Source: DASUAS01 sp963809795 (GTDB lineage: Bacteria > Actinomycetota > Acidimicrobiia > IMCC26256 > DASPTH01). Taken from it: 64,000 nucleotides of DNA. This document shows positions 1 through 8,690 of the stretch, piece by piece. The stretch is taken from assembly GCA_963809795.1 (NCBI GenBank), contig CAWELN010000013.1, positions 1-64,000 on the forward strand, given 5' to 3'. The notes below the pieces were generated by a model, which worked only from the letters and a program-made list of their open reading frames with translations, was not told where the DNA came from and ran no database searches. The position numbers and the translations under genes were made by a program. How positions within the stretch are numbered: the stretch's first letter is position 1; each line of letters opens with the position of its first letter.

Positions 1-542
1 GCGTCGGCGCTCCGGAAGTGCAGCTCGCCGATGCCGTCGAAGTCGGGCGTGTCATCGGTGAGGCGGCTGACGACGTGGTTCTGCACGTAGTGCCAGAAGC
101 CCGGCTGGTGCGCCGAGCAGAGCAGCCCTTGCCGTTCGCGCCAGGCGCTGCTCGCGGTACGCAGCCGCTCAGGTCGGGTCGGCGCCGCACGAGGCAGACG
201 ATCTTCACGCCCGGCGACGCCGCACCGGCGGGCCAGGTGCGCTCGTACTCACGTTGCACGACCTCGTCGACCTCGTACGCTCCCACCAGCCGGCTCCCAT
301 CGAGCAACGCGAACGCGAGGGCCGTCGCCGGTACCTCGACGCCCCAGAGCGACACCGTCGCCGACGCGTCGTGCTCGGTGTCCAACTCCCGGACCGCGTC
401 GAGCTCGTCGCCGGCGCCGGAGGTCGAGGGCCGCGCCCCGCTCCGCGCCACCGCGTCCGACGAGGTCCGACAGCTCGGCCTGCACCGCCTTCGAGAAGTC
501 CTCCGGGTCTCCGTCGAGCTCCACTGTCAGCAGCACCTTCAT
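1..542 (-). pseudogene. EthD-domain protein, frameshifted and cut by the window edge
   Basis: The start at 542 gives a readable N-terminus (MKVLLTVELDGDPEDFSKAV), then the frame fails near 455. Coding resumes in another frame (EVPATALAFALLDGSRLVGAYEVDEVV region, about 400-250) and again near the window start, where AHQPGFWHYVQNHVV and FDGIGELHF can be read. A Tyr-Val-Gln-Asn-His segment followed by FDGIxELxF is characteristic of EthD-like dimeric alpha/beta-barrel proteins, which are often linked to degradation or polyketide tailoring genes. At least two frame changes are needed, and the C-terminus lies outside the window. Family assignment is fairly good; whether the gene is truly broken or mis-sequenced cannot be decided here. 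Confidence 0.55.
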
Positions 543-655
543 GGCATCGCTCCCCCACGGTCAGTGGTGGCACGGCACACGCCCCGGGTGGTCCTCCGCC
601 GTCCGAGCGAGTCGACCACGGCCGTCGCCGTTGCGCAACCGACGTGGCCCTCCGC

Positions 656-1525
656 TCACTGCTTCCGCTCTCGTCGCTGCGCTCCGGGGCGCTCGGCCCC
701 CGCTCCGTTGCTCGCCGGGGTACCCGGCTCGGACACATTCCGCTCAGGCGTCGTCGGGGACCAGACCGGTGGTCGCTTCTCCATGAACGCCTGCATCCCC
801 TCGCGCCTGGCTCGAGCGAGTGCTCCAGCGCCCAGAACATGGTCTGGTAGTCGATGGTGCCGTAACGCTCGTTGAGCATGCGCTTGGACGTGCACACCGC
901 GCGTCGGGGGAGGTCTGCAAGACCTGCCGGGCCGCGGTCCAGACACGGCGCCACGCAGGTCGTCGTGCGGGACCATCCGGCTGATCACCCCGAGTCGCAC
1001 CGCCTCCTCGGCGTCGAAGCGTCGCGCGCCAGAGGAGCAGGTCGCCGCGCGACGGCGACGCCGACGTGCGCCGGCAGCACCGCCGCGTACGTCACGTCGG
1101 GGATGCCCCGGAGCAGCTCGGGAACGCGGAAGGTCGCACGGTCGCTGGCCACCACGATGTCGGCCATCATTGCGATCAGGAGGCCGCCGGCCTGGCGGAT
1201 GCCGTTGACCACGGCGATGACCGGGGCCCGGCTGTCCCGGATGGCGAGGAACGGCAGGATGTCGGAGCCGGCGGCGTCGGGCCACGTCTCTCCGGGCTCC
1301 GACCAGTCCGCCCAGGTCACCGCCGGGCACGAAGACGTCGTCGACCCCGGTGATGATCAGCGCCGCCAGTTGCTGGTCGGTGTTGACCAGCTGCACCGCC
1401 CGCTTGATGCCGTAGTACATGCCCGGTGTGACCGCGTTTCGGGCCACGGGTCGGTCGATGATGCACCAGGCGATCGACCCCTCCTGCTCCAATCGCAGCG
1501 ACGACGTTCCGAGCTCCTGCGCCAT
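656..1525 (-). pseudogene. Enoyl-CoA hydratase/isomerase family protein, multiply frameshifted
   Basis: Crotonase-fold protein expected to hydrate or isomerise enoyl-CoA thioesters in the cytosol. From ATG 1525 one frame reads IAWCIIDRPVARNAV and a crotonase oxyanion-type segment (GVDDVFVPGGDLGGL). A second frame (about 1320-1000) carries VNGIRQAGGLLIAMMADIVV and FRVPELLRGIPDV, the usual second oxyanion-hole and Glu region. A third piece has AEEAVRLGVISRMVP, and the C-terminal MLNERYGTIDYQTMF and EGMQAFMEKRPPVW lie in two further frames. The order matches an intact approximately 260-residue hydratase, so the gene was recently functional or has been mis-sequenced at four or more points. The 3' end is uncertain (about 656-735). 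It diverges from the SnoaL-like gene at 1594. Confidence 0.6.
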
Positions 1526-1593
1526 CGCCGCACACTACGTTTGCGTGCGTCCGGTACGCCCGTCCGCGATCGGTTCCGGGCTACAACGGTGGC

Positions 1594-2028
1594 GTGGTCG
1601 ACCACGCCGGCGTCGCGGAGTGGATCGAGGAGTACGAGCGGGCCTGGCGCTCGCCGGGCACGGCCACGCTCGGGGACACTGTTCGCGGATGACGCCTCCT
1701 ACGCACCGTCGCCCTGGGCGGAGCCCGTGCGCGGCCTCGAGGAGCTCGCCCGGTTCTGGGAGCGCGACCGCGACGGTGCCGGCGAGGGGTTCGGGATGCG
1801 GAGCGAGATCGTCGGTATCGGCGGCGCGGACCGCGGTGGTCCGCGTCGCGGTCGACTACGACGACGGCGAGCGATGCGCCGCGACCTGTGGATCGTCACC
1901 TTCGACACTTCGAGCGTCGGATCCAGACGTCGAGGATGGCCGAGTTCGCCATCGATCGCCGGACGGGCACTGAGGACCGGGGTCGGGGACGACTTCCCGT
2001 CTTGCGGCGAGTGCCCCTTCCTTCTTAG
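1594..2028 (+). pseudogene. SnoaL-like / NTF2-fold protein, frameshifted
   Basis: GTG 1594 opens VVDHAGVAEWIEEYERAWRS. After a frame change near 1665 the protein continues LFADDASYAPSPWAEPVRG and LARFWERDRDGAGEGF, then VVRVAVDYDDGE in another frame and RDLWIVTFDT in a third. An alternating 'E..W..aW.s.D......lF..Da.Y...PW..p..G...I..fW' pattern is typical of the SnoaL-like NTF2 superfamily, small cone-shaped proteins often found with steroid or polyketide catabolism genes. At least three indels are required. The stop at 2028 is only one possible end; one frame stops at 1973. No specific substrate can be inferred. Confidence 0.5.
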
Positions 2029-2097
2029 CCTGGGCGAGGAGCGCCCGCGAGCTGCCGGGGTGGAGCCATGGCCTTGCGGAGACATCCGAGAGCTGAA

Positions 2098-2927
2098 GAA
2101 CGAACCAGCACGCGTACGCAGCGGAGCTGGAGCAGCGCTGGACCGGGCTGCTGAGCTACCGGTACATCGGCCGCAATCACGGCTCGATGAACACCGGTGT
2201 GGTCGGACAACACCGTGACCCTGCGGCGCGACATGCGCAACGCGACCGGTGGACTCCTGGTTCGCGCCATCGCGATCAGCTCGCCGGAAGGCGATGTCGG
2301 CTCCGACCTCGTCACCGTCCCGAACCCGGTGATCCACTCGTGCCAGATCATCGATCCGGCCCGCGACGTCACGCGCATCGAGGTCATCGAGTCGGAGGTG
2401 CTGCACGGGCGCGCGCGATGGGCTACAGCCGCTCGAAGATCGTCGACGCCGACGATCACACTCGGGTCATCGCGTTCACGGAGGGGCAGGGCGCGAAGAT
2501 CGGTGAGGTGCCCGAGGGGCTCGAGAAGATGCCCGAGGACAAGCTCGAGATCGTCGACTCGCCCGACCTCCCACCCCTCTGGCAGGTCTTCGGCGCCGTC
2601 CGGCCGCGACGACGGCCACTGGGCGCTGCCCGAGCTCTCGGTCGAGCTCGCGTCGCCCGACGCCGCGCTCCACATCGGTCCACAGCACATCGTCCTGGAG
2701 ACCGCCGCGACCGACGCCGCCGTGCGCTCGCCGGCACCGACGAGCTGCAGATGCAGTCGTGGCACGTGATGTTCCTCGCCCGGGGCAAGGTCGGACCGTT
2801 CCGGGTCGACAGCGAAGCGGCCCGCGGGCCGGGCGGTCGGGTCGGTGTCCGCATGGTGCTCCACGACGAGGGCGACCAGGACCCACGCGGTGACCTCGGC
2901 GACCGCGCTGTTCGCGGTGGTCGGTAG
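2098..2927 (+). pseudogene. Double-hotdog acyl-CoA thioesterase-like protein, frameshifted
   Basis: The readable pieces, in order across two frames, are AELEQRWTGLLSYRYIGRNH, NTVTLRRDMRNATGGLLV, VPNPVIHSCQIIDPARDVTR, MGYSRSKIVDADDHTRVIAF, LPELSVELASPDAALHIGPQ, DELQMQSWHVMFLARGKVGP and VRMVLHDEGDQD. The 'MGYSRSKIVDADdHTRVIAF' segment followed by 'GPFRVDSEA' resembles two consecutive hotdog domains as in PaaI/acyl-CoA thioesterase-like proteins, but the family call is moderate. Four or more frame changes are needed. The start is not resolved because a stop lies just upstream (about 2095) in the first coding frame. Its 3' end abuts the convergent DUF899 gene. Confidence 0.45.
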
Positions 2928-2931
2928 CCGG

Positions 2932-3659
2932 CTACGTGTCGTCGGAGAGCTGTTCGTCCCAACCGTCCGGACGCCCTTCCCGGGTGAGGTCGAACAGGTT
3001 CCAGAGCGGTTCCAACGTGCCCACGTGGCGCCGATCCTGTCCGGGGTCGTTGGGCCGCGAAGAGGAGCTCGGAGCTCCAACTGTGCCGCACGGTGCCGTC
3101 ACGCCAGGCGCGGGTGAACACATTGAGCATCGGGTCGGGGCCGTGCTCGCCGTCGCCGTGGTAGTCACGACGGAACGTGTTCCCCGCCGACGACACCAGT
3201 CGGAGATTGCGCCAGCCGCGGTCTTCGGCGACGACCGCCATCCGTGCGAACGGCACCCCCCGCGACCACGACCAGCCCCAAGTCTGCGCCACGTGCGCGG
3301 CGGCGCCGTCGAGCTGGTCAGCAAGGCGGTGCACGACGGGCAGGGCGTCTCTTCGAGCGGCCACCGGGCCAGAGGTCCCGACGGTGGTGCAGGCCGGTCG
3401 TCCCCCGCGTGCCGCGGGAACATCCAGTGATAGATCGCCAACGAGGTGTGACCGCCGAAGAGGCCGGACAGTCGCGGACGCCGTTCCGTCAGCGCCGACG
3501 AAGTCGTAGTCCTCGGGCACCGTGCCGCCGCGGCGGGAACAGCCGTTGCGCCGGTACGGCGACGCCGTCCATGGCGCGCCGCAGCTCGATCTCGTCGTCG
3601 AGCAGCTGGTCACGGGCGCGGCGGTACTCCGCCGATTCGCCCGGAAACGTGAGGTTCAT
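2932..3659 (-). pseudogene. DUF899 family protein (thioredoxin-like), frameshifted
   Basis: ATG 3659 is preceded by a strong AGGAG (about 3666-3670) and starts MNLTFPGESAEYRRARDQLL. VPEDYDFVGADG, MAIYHWMFPR, DQLDGAAAHVAQ (degraded to adjacent frames), VAEDRGWRNLRLVSSAGNTF, DPMLNVFTR and LEPLWNLFDLTREGRPDGW follow in three frames. This order and the WMFPR, DRGWRNLRLVSSxxNxF and PLWNLFDLTxEGR motifs are typical of DUF899 proteins (about 230-250 residues), a family predicted to adopt a thioredoxin-like fold. Their biochemical role is not established. At least three indels disrupt the frame here. The complete motif order argues for recent indels or sequence errors. Confidence 0.65.
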
Positions 3660-3802
3660 CGGATCACTCCTGGGGTCGCCGGGTAGGACATGCCCTCGGG
3701 TCTGACGCCCGCGATCCCGGGAATTCATCGCCGCGTCGTACCCCGACGCCCTCCACCGACCATTCTGTCGGGCACAGGTGTCGTGGTGAGAGAGGAGCGG
3801 TC

Positions 3803-4579
3803 GTGAGTGACGAGAGGCTGGCGGGACGGCGGGTGCTCGTGGTCGGTGCTTCCACGGGAATCGGGCGCGTGATCGGCCGGCGGCTGTGCGCCGCCGGTGC
3901 GCACGTGGCCTTCGCCGCCCGCCGCGGTGAGGTCTGCGAGGAGGCCGCCCGGGAAGCGGGTGGTGTCGCGATCGGCCTCTCGTGCGACGTCACCGATGAA
4001 GAGCAGTGCACGCGCGTCATCGCCGACACGGTCGAAGGGTTGGGCGGCCTCGACGACGTCGTGTATTCGACTGGTGCGATCGGCATCATCGCGTTGGCCG
4101 AAGCGAACGCGGAATGGTGGCGACGGACGTTCGAGACCAACGTCATGGGTGCGGCGCTCATCACGAAAGCGGCGTTGCCCCATCTGCAGCAGTCGACGGG
4201 GTCGGTGATCTACCTCTCGTCGGTGTCGAGCATCGGGGCGGTGTGGCCGGGCATCGGCGTGTACACGGCGACCAAGGCGGCGCTGAACCGGATGGTCGAG
4301 ACGTGGCGATCCGAGCACCCCGAGATCGGCTTCACCCGCATCTTCGTCGGTCCGACCGACGAGTCGGCGACCGGCACCGAGTTCGACATGAGCGCGGTGG
4401 AGCACATGGCGCGCTGGCCCACGATGGGCGTGCAGTCGGGAGCCATGTGCACGCCGACGTGCATCTCGGAAGCGGTCGAGATGGTCCTGAGCAGCTCGTC
4501 ACGCGTGTGGGACGTGACCGTCGTGCCGAAGGATCCGGCGCTGCCGTGGGCGTTCGACGCCGGTGGGGCCCTGGCCTGA
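3803..4579 (+). CDS. Short-chain dehydrogenase/reductase (SDR) family protein
   Basis: Intact 258-residue cytosolic NAD(P)-dependent oxidoreductase. The N-terminal GASTGIG motif binds the cofactor, CDVTDE is the acidic/adenine-contact segment, the catalytic Ser lies in VIYLSSVSS, and YTATK supplies the Tyr and Lys. The usual NNAG is replaced by YSTGAIG, a relaxed version. GTG 3803 follows GAGAGGAGC (about 3790-3798), a good ribosome-binding site, and gives MSDERLAGRRVLVVG. It is one of the few undamaged genes in the first 7 kb. Neighbouring enoyl-CoA hydratase and a second SDR suggest lipid or steroid-type catabolism, but the substrate is unknown. Confidence 0.85.
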   Translation: MSDERLAGRRVLVVGASTGIGRVIGRRLCAAGAHVAFAARRGEVCEEAAREAGGVAIGLSCDVTDEEQCTRVIADTVEGLGGLDDVVYSTGAIGIIALAEANAEWWRRTFETNVMGAALITKAALPHLQQSTGSVIYLSSVSSIGAVWPGIGVYTATKAALNRMVETWRSEHPEIGFTRIFVGPTDESATGTEFDMSAVEHMARWPTMGVQSGAMCTPTCISEAVEMVLSSSSRVWDVTVVPKDPALPWAFDAGGALA

Positions 4580-4644
4580 GCGGTCGGTGTCTCGCTCGGT
4601 CGCCGACGTCCCGCGGTCAGCTTGCGGCGGCCCGGTCCGCTCCC

Positions 4645-4666
4645 TAGGGTGAAACTGTACCGTTTC
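4645..4666 (+). promoter_or_regulatory. Putative promoter -10 and TetR-type operator
   Basis: TAGGGT at 4645-4650 fits a TAnnnT -10 box. It is followed directly by GAAACTGTACCGTTTC (4651-4666), an imperfect 16-bp palindrome with perfect GAAAC/GTTTC arms and a GTAC centre. This is the layout of many TetR-family operators. It lies about 50 bp upstream of the SDR at 4719, and a TetR gene lies downstream in the same direction (5625). Autoregulation of an SDR-TetR unit is the simplest reading. No binding evidence exists. Confidence 0.5.
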
Positions 4667-4718
4667 GTTTCGAACGGACCGAGACCGTCGGCGACGGGCC
4701 GGCAGAGGGGGCGTTCGC

Positions 4719-5539
4719 ATGCGGGTCGAGGGCAAGGTCGCGTTGGTCACCGGCGGCACGCGCGGGATCGGTCGGGGCGTCGTGGAGATGCTCGCCGCCC
4801 AGGGGGCGGCGGTGGTGTTCACCGGCCGGTCGGAGGACACCGGGTCGCGCGGTCGAGGCCGGCGTCACGGAGGCGGGCGGTGAGGCGATGTACCTCCGCG
4901 CCGACAACGGCGTCGAAGAGGAGGTCGCGGGCGCAGTGGCGGCGACCGTCGAGCGGTACGGCCGGTTGACGACGCTGGTGAACAACGCCGATCGCGTCCG
5001 ACGACGTCGGCAGCGGCAAGGACAGCCACGTCGACGAGATCGACAACGACACGTTCGATCAGATCCTGCGCATCGCGTTGATGGGCACGGTCTGGGCGAG
5101 CAAGTACGCGATCCCGGAGATGCGCAAGGCGGGCAGCGGTTCGATCGTGAACATCTCCGCGAGCTCCTCGAAGTCGGCGCTCCCCCACCGGCCCGCCTAC
5201 CACGCGTCCAAAGGTGCCATCAACGCCCTGACCCGCCAGATGGCGGTCGACTTCGGCAAGGACGACATCCGCACCAACGCCATCATCGTCGGATTCATCT
5301 TCACCGGTTCGGAGGCGATGAGCGCCATCCTCGACAACCCGCAGTACCGGGCCACGTTCGAGAAGAACATCATGGTGCCGCGCTTCGGCGAGCCGGCCGA
5401 CATCGCCGCCGGGGTCGTCTACCTGGCCTCCGACGAGTCGAAGTACGTCACCGGCATCGAGCTCACCATCGACGGGGGCGCGCTGTGCCACCAGGCACTC
5501 CCGGAGCTCGACTTCGAGGGCATGCACGCGGGCGAGTAA
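4719..5539 (+). pseudogene. SDR family oxidoreductase, two frameshifts
   Basis: ATG 4719 gives MRVEGKVALVTGGTRGIGRG with the TGGTRGIG cofactor motif. The frame is lost near 4850, continues as EAGVTEAGGEAMYLRADNG and LVNNA in a second frame, and is lost again near 4990. The rest reads through in a third frame from MGTVWASKYAIPEMRKAGSG to the end, including the catalytic NISASSSKSALPHRPAYHASK segment (Ser, Tyr, Lys) and a C-terminal YVTGIELTIDGGA. All SDR landmarks are present and in order, and the total length of about 272 residues is normal. It is likely co-transcribed with the TetR gene at 5625 and controlled from the palindrome at 4651-4666. Confidence 0.7.
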
Positions 5540-5624
5540 CCGGCGGCAGGAGCGCACGTGGAGCGGTACCCGACCCTCGGCGGGTTGGTCGACCCCGCCG
5601 CGCCGCCCGGGGAGCTCTGAGCCG

Positions 5625-6199
5625 GTGTCGCCGCGCCCGCGGCGTGCGCAGGACCCGATCCTCCAGGCGACGCTCGACGTCATCGCCGAACAAGGGGTGG
5701 TCGGGATCAGCGTCGACACCGTCGCGGCGCGCGCGACGGTCAGCAAAGCGACGATCTACCGCCACTGGGGCTCGCGACGCGGCTCATCCACGCGGCCATC
5801 TCGTCGTTGCAGCAGCCGACCGCGGATCCTGACACCGGATCGCTGCGGGGGGACCTCACCGTCCTGCTGCAACACCTCGTCGCGTACTTCGACACGCCGA
5901 ACATCGCGCGCGTCTTCCCGTCGTTCGTCGACGCGGCCGTGCGTGATCCGGAGCTCGCCGAGCTGCGTCAGGAGACCCTGCGAACGGGACGCGCCAGCTT
6001 CGAGCGGGTCGTGCAGCTCGCCATCGAACGCGGTGAGCTCGCCGACGACGTCGACGTCGCGCTCGTCGTCGACCTCGCGAGGTCACCGATCATCTACCGG
6101 CGGGTCGTGGCGCAGACGGCGGTACGTACGGCAGACGTCGCACCCATCGTCGATGCCGTGTTGGCGGCGTTCGGCTCGGCGCCCGCGCCGTCGACCTGA
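5625..6199 (+). pseudogene. TetR/AcrR family transcriptional regulator, one frameshift
   Basis: GTG 5625 begins an N-terminal DNA-binding domain (ILQATLDVIAEQGVVGISVD, then ATVSKATIYRHWGS) of classic TetR type: helix-turn-helix with the TIYRHW recognition-helix signature. Around 5775-5785 the frame slips. The ligand-binding/dimer domain continues as LIHAAISSLQQ, FPSFVDAAVRDPEL and RGELADDVDVALVVDLARSP to the stop at 6199. A single missing base in the GC run restores a normal protein of about 190 residues. It lies 86 bp downstream of an SDR gene and probably represses that unit through the GAAAC-N6-GTTTC palindrome at 4651. Confidence 0.7.
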
Positions 6200-6215
6200 C
6201 CGACCGGTACGAGGG

Positions 6216-6972
6216 TCAGTCGCGTCCGGGTTCGCCGTGGCTGGCGTTGGCGACGCCGGCGCGCCAGTAGGACTTGGGCGCGATCCGGGTCGCGTCGAGC
6301 CCGCGGTCCAGAAGCGACGCGCGCATCGCGCTGACGACGCTCAGCTCTCCTGCCAGGTACGCACGGCCCGCGCCGTCACCGAGCTCGACCCCGGCGAGCA
6401 CGTCGACCAACCGTTCGGCATCGGCCGCCGACGCGCCGCCGCGGTGCACGTACCGAAGGCCCGGCAGCTCGACGCCGGGCACCTCGTCCGCGCTCGAGTC
6501 GACCGAGATCACGAGCGTCGCACGCGCCGGGTCCGCCAGGCTCTCCGCCATCGCGCACGCGGCCGGGAGGAACGACTCGTCGCCGGCGAACAGGTGCCAG
6601 CTCGCGTCGCCGTCGACCGTCACCTTGCCACGCGGGCCGATGGCCTCGAGTCGGTCGCCGGCCCGGGCATCGCCGAACCACCTCGCACCGGGTCCGTCCC
6701 CGTGCAGGACCGCATCGACCGCGATCGTCGTCGCGCCGGCGTCGAACGAGCGGATCGTGTACCGGCGGCGTACCTCCGACCCGTCCTCGTCGGCGATGCC
6801 GAACATGAGGTCCTGGCCGGGCTCGTACCGGAGCCCGGCCGAGCGCGTCGCCGCCGAACACGACGCGGCGCATCGAGGGCGTGAGCGACACGGCGTGGAC
6901 GACCTCGAGGTCGTACACGTCGGCGCCGATGCGCGCGGCCAGGGCCCGGCTGTCGCCTGCGCTCGTGACCAC
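6216..6972 (-). pseudogene. Siderophore-interacting protein / FAD-dependent ferric reductase, one frameshift
   Basis: GTG 6972 has a GGGAGG ribosome-binding site seven bases upstream. The N-terminus (YDLEVVHAVSLTPSMRRVVF) and the body (RRRYTIRSFDAGATTIAVDA, HGDGPGARWF, GDESFLPAA, YLAGELSVVSAMR, SYWRAGVANASHGEPG) are those of the siderophore-interacting protein family. Its FAD-binding barrel carries the RxYT motif, and its C-terminal NAD(P)H domain ends in a SYWRxG box. One extra G near 6830-6850 breaks the frame; removing it restores a continuous GGDALxGLRYEPGQDLMFG-like stretch. Expected to reduce Fe(III)-siderophore in the cytosol. The single-base fault in a GC run strongly resembles a sequencing indel. 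Confidence 0.75.
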
Positions 6973-7034
6973 TTCCCGACCTCCCGCCGCCGTCCGCCTG
7001 CGTCCCGCCCATCTTGGCCGGTGGCGGCGCGAGA

Positions 7035-7424
7035 TCACCCGTCGTGCGTCGACTCCAGCCGAGCGACGAGCGCGTCGGGGTCGGCAACGGTGACGGTCAA
7101 CGCCGAGTGACCCTTCCTGCGGAGCGGCGAGGGCACGCGCTCCCGGAAGTGGACGCAGACGCCGGCGTCGCGGTTGGTGCCGAAGGTCAGCCCGTCGTCG
7201 ACCATCGAACCGCGTGCACCGGCGGCGGTCCACCACCGGTAGTTGCGGGTGACGTGCGCGCCGTCGATGTTGGTGAGCGGGGTCTCCATCTTCATGAACC
7301 CGAAGCGCGCGACGAATTTGCCGTCCGGGGTGATGGTGACGCCATCGGTGTGGCGGTGCAGCCCGAACGGCAGCCAGAAGGGCGCCAGGCGATTGTCGAC
7401 CGCGTAGGGGAAGAAGTCAGCCAT
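7035..7424 (-). CDS. Conserved-looking protein of unknown function
   Basis: A 129-residue soluble protein from ATG 7424 (MADFFPYAVDNRLAPFWLPF) with aromatic-rich segments (NYRWWTAAGARGSMVDDG, VCVHFRERVPSPLRRKGHSA). It has no signal peptide or membrane helix. The frame could be extended to 7529, but the upstream part is basic and low in coding character, so ATG 7424 is preferred. I do not recognise the family. It is intact and divergent from the amidohydrolase at 7563; the two starts lie 138 bp apart and may share a control region. Confidence 0.5.
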   Translation of the reverse strand: MADFFPYAVDNRLAPFWLPFGLHRHTDGVTITPDGKFVARFGFMKMETPLTNIDGAHVTRNYRWWTAAGARGSMVDDGLTFGTNRDAGVCVHFRERVPSPLRRKGHSALTVTVADPDALVARLESTHDG

Positions 7425-7562
7425 CGTCGACCACGACCGAGTCTCCCAGCGTCGAACGTCGCCGAGCAACCCTGCGGGCGTGCGTCGCGCCGGAGCACGC
7501 GGCAGGATTCCGGCGGCGAGCGCCGCCACCTTCCCCCGATGCGGACGACCCGGAGGTCACCC

Positions 7563-8663
7563 GTGACCGACTACCACCTCATCTCCTCGGATTCGCACGT
7601 GACCATGCCCGACGAGGCGTGGCAGGAGTACCTCGACCCCGAGTTCCGCGACCGGGCACCGCGGATCGAGCGGACCGACGAGGGCGACTTCCGCGTCTTC
7701 GAGGGCAAGCGGACGCCGATCATGACCCTCGACAACCTGGCGGGGAAGAAACCCGAGGAGTTCTCCCTCAACGTCCGCAAGCTGAACGAGCAGCGCGCGG
7801 GCGCCTGGGATCCCGCCGAGCGGATCAAGGACATGGACACCGACGGCGTCGACGCCGAGGTGCTCTACGTCGGTGGGCCGTTGATGTCCTCGGATCCGGC
7901 CCTGCGCCTGAACAGCGTCCGCGGGTACAACCGGTGGCTGTCCGCCTACGCCTCCTACGCGCCCGGTCGGCTGCTCGGCGTCGCCGCGATCCCGATCGAC
8001 ACGCCCGAGCGCGCGGCGGAGGAGATTCGCTGGGCTGCCGCGCAGCCCGGCCTCGCGAGTGGGTACATCCCGTTGTTCCCACCCGAGGGCGACTACGGCG
8101 ACGAGCGGTGGGATCCCATGTGGGAGGCGTTCCGCGACACCGGCATGCCGATCGGGTTGCACGTCGGCGGTCGCCGCCCCGGCACGCCCGTCGTCGGCAT
8201 GTACGACAGCGCACCGCGCTTCATGACCGGCCTCGTGATGAGCAAGCTCACGATGGCGGAGTCGGTCTCCGAGCTCATCCACGGGCTCGTCATGCAGCGC
8301 TACCCCGAGCTGAGGTTCGTCGCGGTCGAGGGCCAGATCGGTTGGATCTCGTTCTTCCTGTACTACTCCGACCACCTGTGGGAGAAGCACCGGTTCTGGA
8401 CCAAGAGCGAGCTGGTCGAGCCGCCGAGCCACTACTTCCGCCGCCAGGTCTTCGGCACGTTCATGGAGGATCCAGTCGGGTTACGCGAGCGCGAGCACAT
8501 CGGGATCGACAACATCATGTGGGCGAGCGACTACCCGCACTCGGAGACGACCTGGCCCAACTCCAAGGCGCTCACCGACGAGTGGCTCACCCCGCTCGGC
8601 GACGAGCACAAGGCCAAGATCCTCTGGAAGAACTGCGCCGAGCTCTACGGGCTCACCGGGTAG
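7563..8663 (+). CDS. Amidohydrolase family 2 (TIM-barrel) protein
   Basis: GTG 7563 is placed seven bases after a GGAGG box and gives a 366-residue protein starting MTDYHLISSDSHV. The N-terminal DSHV is the strand-1 metal-binding motif of the ACMSD/amidohydrolase-2 group, IGLHVGG supplies a later His, and WASDYPHSETTWPNS near the C-terminus carries the conserved Asp and His of the last barrel strands. Members are Zn-dependent hydrolases or decarboxylases often found in aromatic or xenobiotic catabolism. The exact substrate cannot be read from sequence. An upstream extension to 7014 exists in frame but overlaps the divergent gene and lacks coding character. Confidence 0.85.
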   Translation: MTDYHLISSDSHVTMPDEAWQEYLDPEFRDRAPRIERTDEGDFRVFEGKRTPIMTLDNLAGKKPEEFSLNVRKLNEQRAGAWDPAERIKDMDTDGVDAEVLYVGGPLMSSDPALRLNSVRGYNRWLSAYASYAPGRLLGVAAIPIDTPERAAEEIRWAAAQPGLASGYIPLFPPEGDYGDERWDPMWEAFRDTGMPIGLHVGGRRPGTPVVGMYDSAPRFMTGLVMSKLTMAESVSELIHGLVMQRYPELRFVAVEGQIGWISFFLYYSDHLWEKHRFWTKSELVEPPSHYFRRQVFGTFMEDPVGLREREHIGIDNIMWASDYPHSETTWPNSKALTDEWLTPLGDEHKAKILWKNCAELYGLTG

Positions 8664-8690
8664 CGCACCTGGATCACGCGCTCGATCCGG

